Source of the DNA: Nitrospirota bacterium
GTDB taxonomy: Bacteria > Nitrospirota > Thermodesulfovibrionia > Thermodesulfovibrionales > SM23-35
Reading direction: 5' to 3'
Length of the DNA stretch: 6,424 nt
Assembly (NCBI GenBank): GCA_029883145.1
Contig: JAOUJR010000103.1
Coordinates: 1-6,424 of the forward strand
Shown: positions 6,073 to 6,424 of the stretch, in pieces
How positions within the stretch are numbered: the first letter of the stretch is position 1
How the letters are laid out: every line of letters starts with the position of its first letter
Notes under the pieces: generated by a model
Told to the model about the DNA's origin: nothing
Seen by the model: the letters and a program-made list of their open reading frames with translations, nothing else
Database searches by the model: none
Program-made: the position numbers and the translations under genes

Positions 6073-6084
6073 GTTCTTTGAAAA
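6073..6084 (+). promoter_or_regulatory. boxA-like antitermination element, copy 1
   Basis: GTTCTTTGAAAA closely matches the bacterial rRNA boxA core (compare TGCTCTTTAACA of E. coli), the RNA site for NusB-S10 that makes polymerase resist termination. It sits about 32 nt into the transcript, largely in the loop of the 6068-6096 hairpin. Confidence 0.7.
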
Positions 6085-6112
6085 GATAAACCACTTAATG
6101 GTTTACTTTTTT
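6081..6112 (+). terminator. Terminator-like hairpin in the rRNA leader with a competing hairpin
   Basis: TAAACCA (6087-6093), loop CTTAA, TGGTTTA (6099-6105), then C and six T (6107-6112). Upstream A residues at 6081-6084 can pair with the T run, as in intrinsic terminators. The stem is AT-rich and only moderately stable. A rival helix, AAGTGGTT (6068-6075) with AACCACTT (6089-6096), shares 6089-6093 and so cannot form at the same time, and it holds boxA in its 13-nt loop. This resembles an antiterminator/terminator pair. Confidence 0.45.
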
Positions 6113-6291
6113 CTCTGTGATACCTTGGGCTGAAGAGAGCTGAGGGAACAGCTATAGGAAAGGGAATCAGAGTATAGATGTAGTGATGCATGCCCCAAAG
6201 CCTGATTAGGCACAGGGGAAGCCTAATCATCTATCAAGATACCCACTTTATTGGAGCCTCAGATAGCTCAAACCCCAAGGTATTACGGGGA

Positions 6292-6303
6292 GTTCTTTGA
6301 AAA
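6292..6303 (+). promoter_or_regulatory. boxA-like antitermination element, copy 2
   Basis: An exact second copy of GTTCTTTGAAAA, 219 bp after the first and about 32 nt before mature 16S. A boxA at this place just upstream of 16S is usual. The base of the long leader helix ends at its first nucleotide. Confidence 0.75.
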
Positions 6304-6334
6304 CTTTAGAGTAGGCCCTTGTCAGTTTTTGATT

Positions 6335-6424
<90 letters not shown>

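Larger units (their letters stand above)
6041..6334 (+). other. 16S rRNA leader (pre-rRNA 5' region)
   Basis: Transcribed spacer between P2 and 16S; no ORF or tRNA is seen. In order it holds a boxA in a hairpin loop, a terminator-like hairpin with T6, and a large domain closed by pairing of 6111-6129 with 6274-6292. The latter has 10 consecutive Watson-Crick pairs (ATACCTTGGG, 6120-6129, with CCCAAGGTAT, 6274-6283) extended by 9 more including G-U. Inside it, CTGAGG (6140-6145) pairs with CCTCAG (6257-6262), GAG (6137-6139) with CTC (6267-6269) across a bulge, and TGATTAGGC (6203-6211) with GCCTAATCA (6221-6229). A second boxA follows directly. The structure is from hand pairing only. Confidence 0.7.

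Noticed and set aside
6120..6283. A tRNA gene or an inserted mobile element inside the rRNA leader
   Set aside because: No cloverleaf, T-loop GTTC-type arm or CCA-end fits, and there are no terminal direct repeats or coding sequence. The inverted arms are better explained as leader RNA structure.

Overview
The window is an ordinary bacterial chromosomal segment that ends in the first ~90 bases of a 16S rRNA gene. Gene content is housekeeping: rho, queF, trpC-trpF, murJ, an XRE-type regulator, a single-domain response regulator and a metallo-beta-lactamase-fold hydrolase. The combination of AT-leaning DNA, lipid II flippase MurJ, short-form QueF and the 16S 5' sequence fits a diderm bacterium such as Nitrospirota or Desulfobacterota. 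That placement is an inference from general resemblance and is not firm.

Layout. Bases 1-634 (minus) hold the N-terminal half of rho, cut by the left edge at its P-loop. Divergent to it is queF (832-1239, plus), whose stop codon lies 8 bp from that of trpF. The minus-strand pair trpC-trpF (2663 down to 1248) carries two consecutive steps of tryptophan synthesis. It diverges from murJ (2727-4292, plus) across only 63 bp. murJ converges on a minus-strand HTH gene (4302-4679), which diverges from a CheY-like receiver gene (GTG start at 4794) across a 114-bp region with good promoter and operator-like signals. A glyoxalase II-like hydrolase (5239-5859) follows from its own promoter. The last 565 bp contain no protein gene beyond 5859. 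They hold an AT-rich upstream region, tandem rRNA promoters, a ~295-nt structured leader with two identical boxA elements, and the start of 16S rRNA.

The regulatory DNA is the most interesting part. Three starts (trpC, murJ, the receiver gene) have a good -10 element ending only 5-9 nt before the start codon and no Shine-Dalgarno sequence, which predicts leaderless mRNAs. In the rRNA leader, an 8-bp hairpin with part of boxA in its loop is mutually exclusive with a terminator-like hairpin followed by six T. A long interrupted helix then closes a ~180-nt domain ending at the second boxA. This looks like an attenuation/antitermination arrangement in an rRNA leader, but it rests on hand folding only.

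I see no mobile element, CRISPR array, tRNA or defence system, and no clearly novel protein system.
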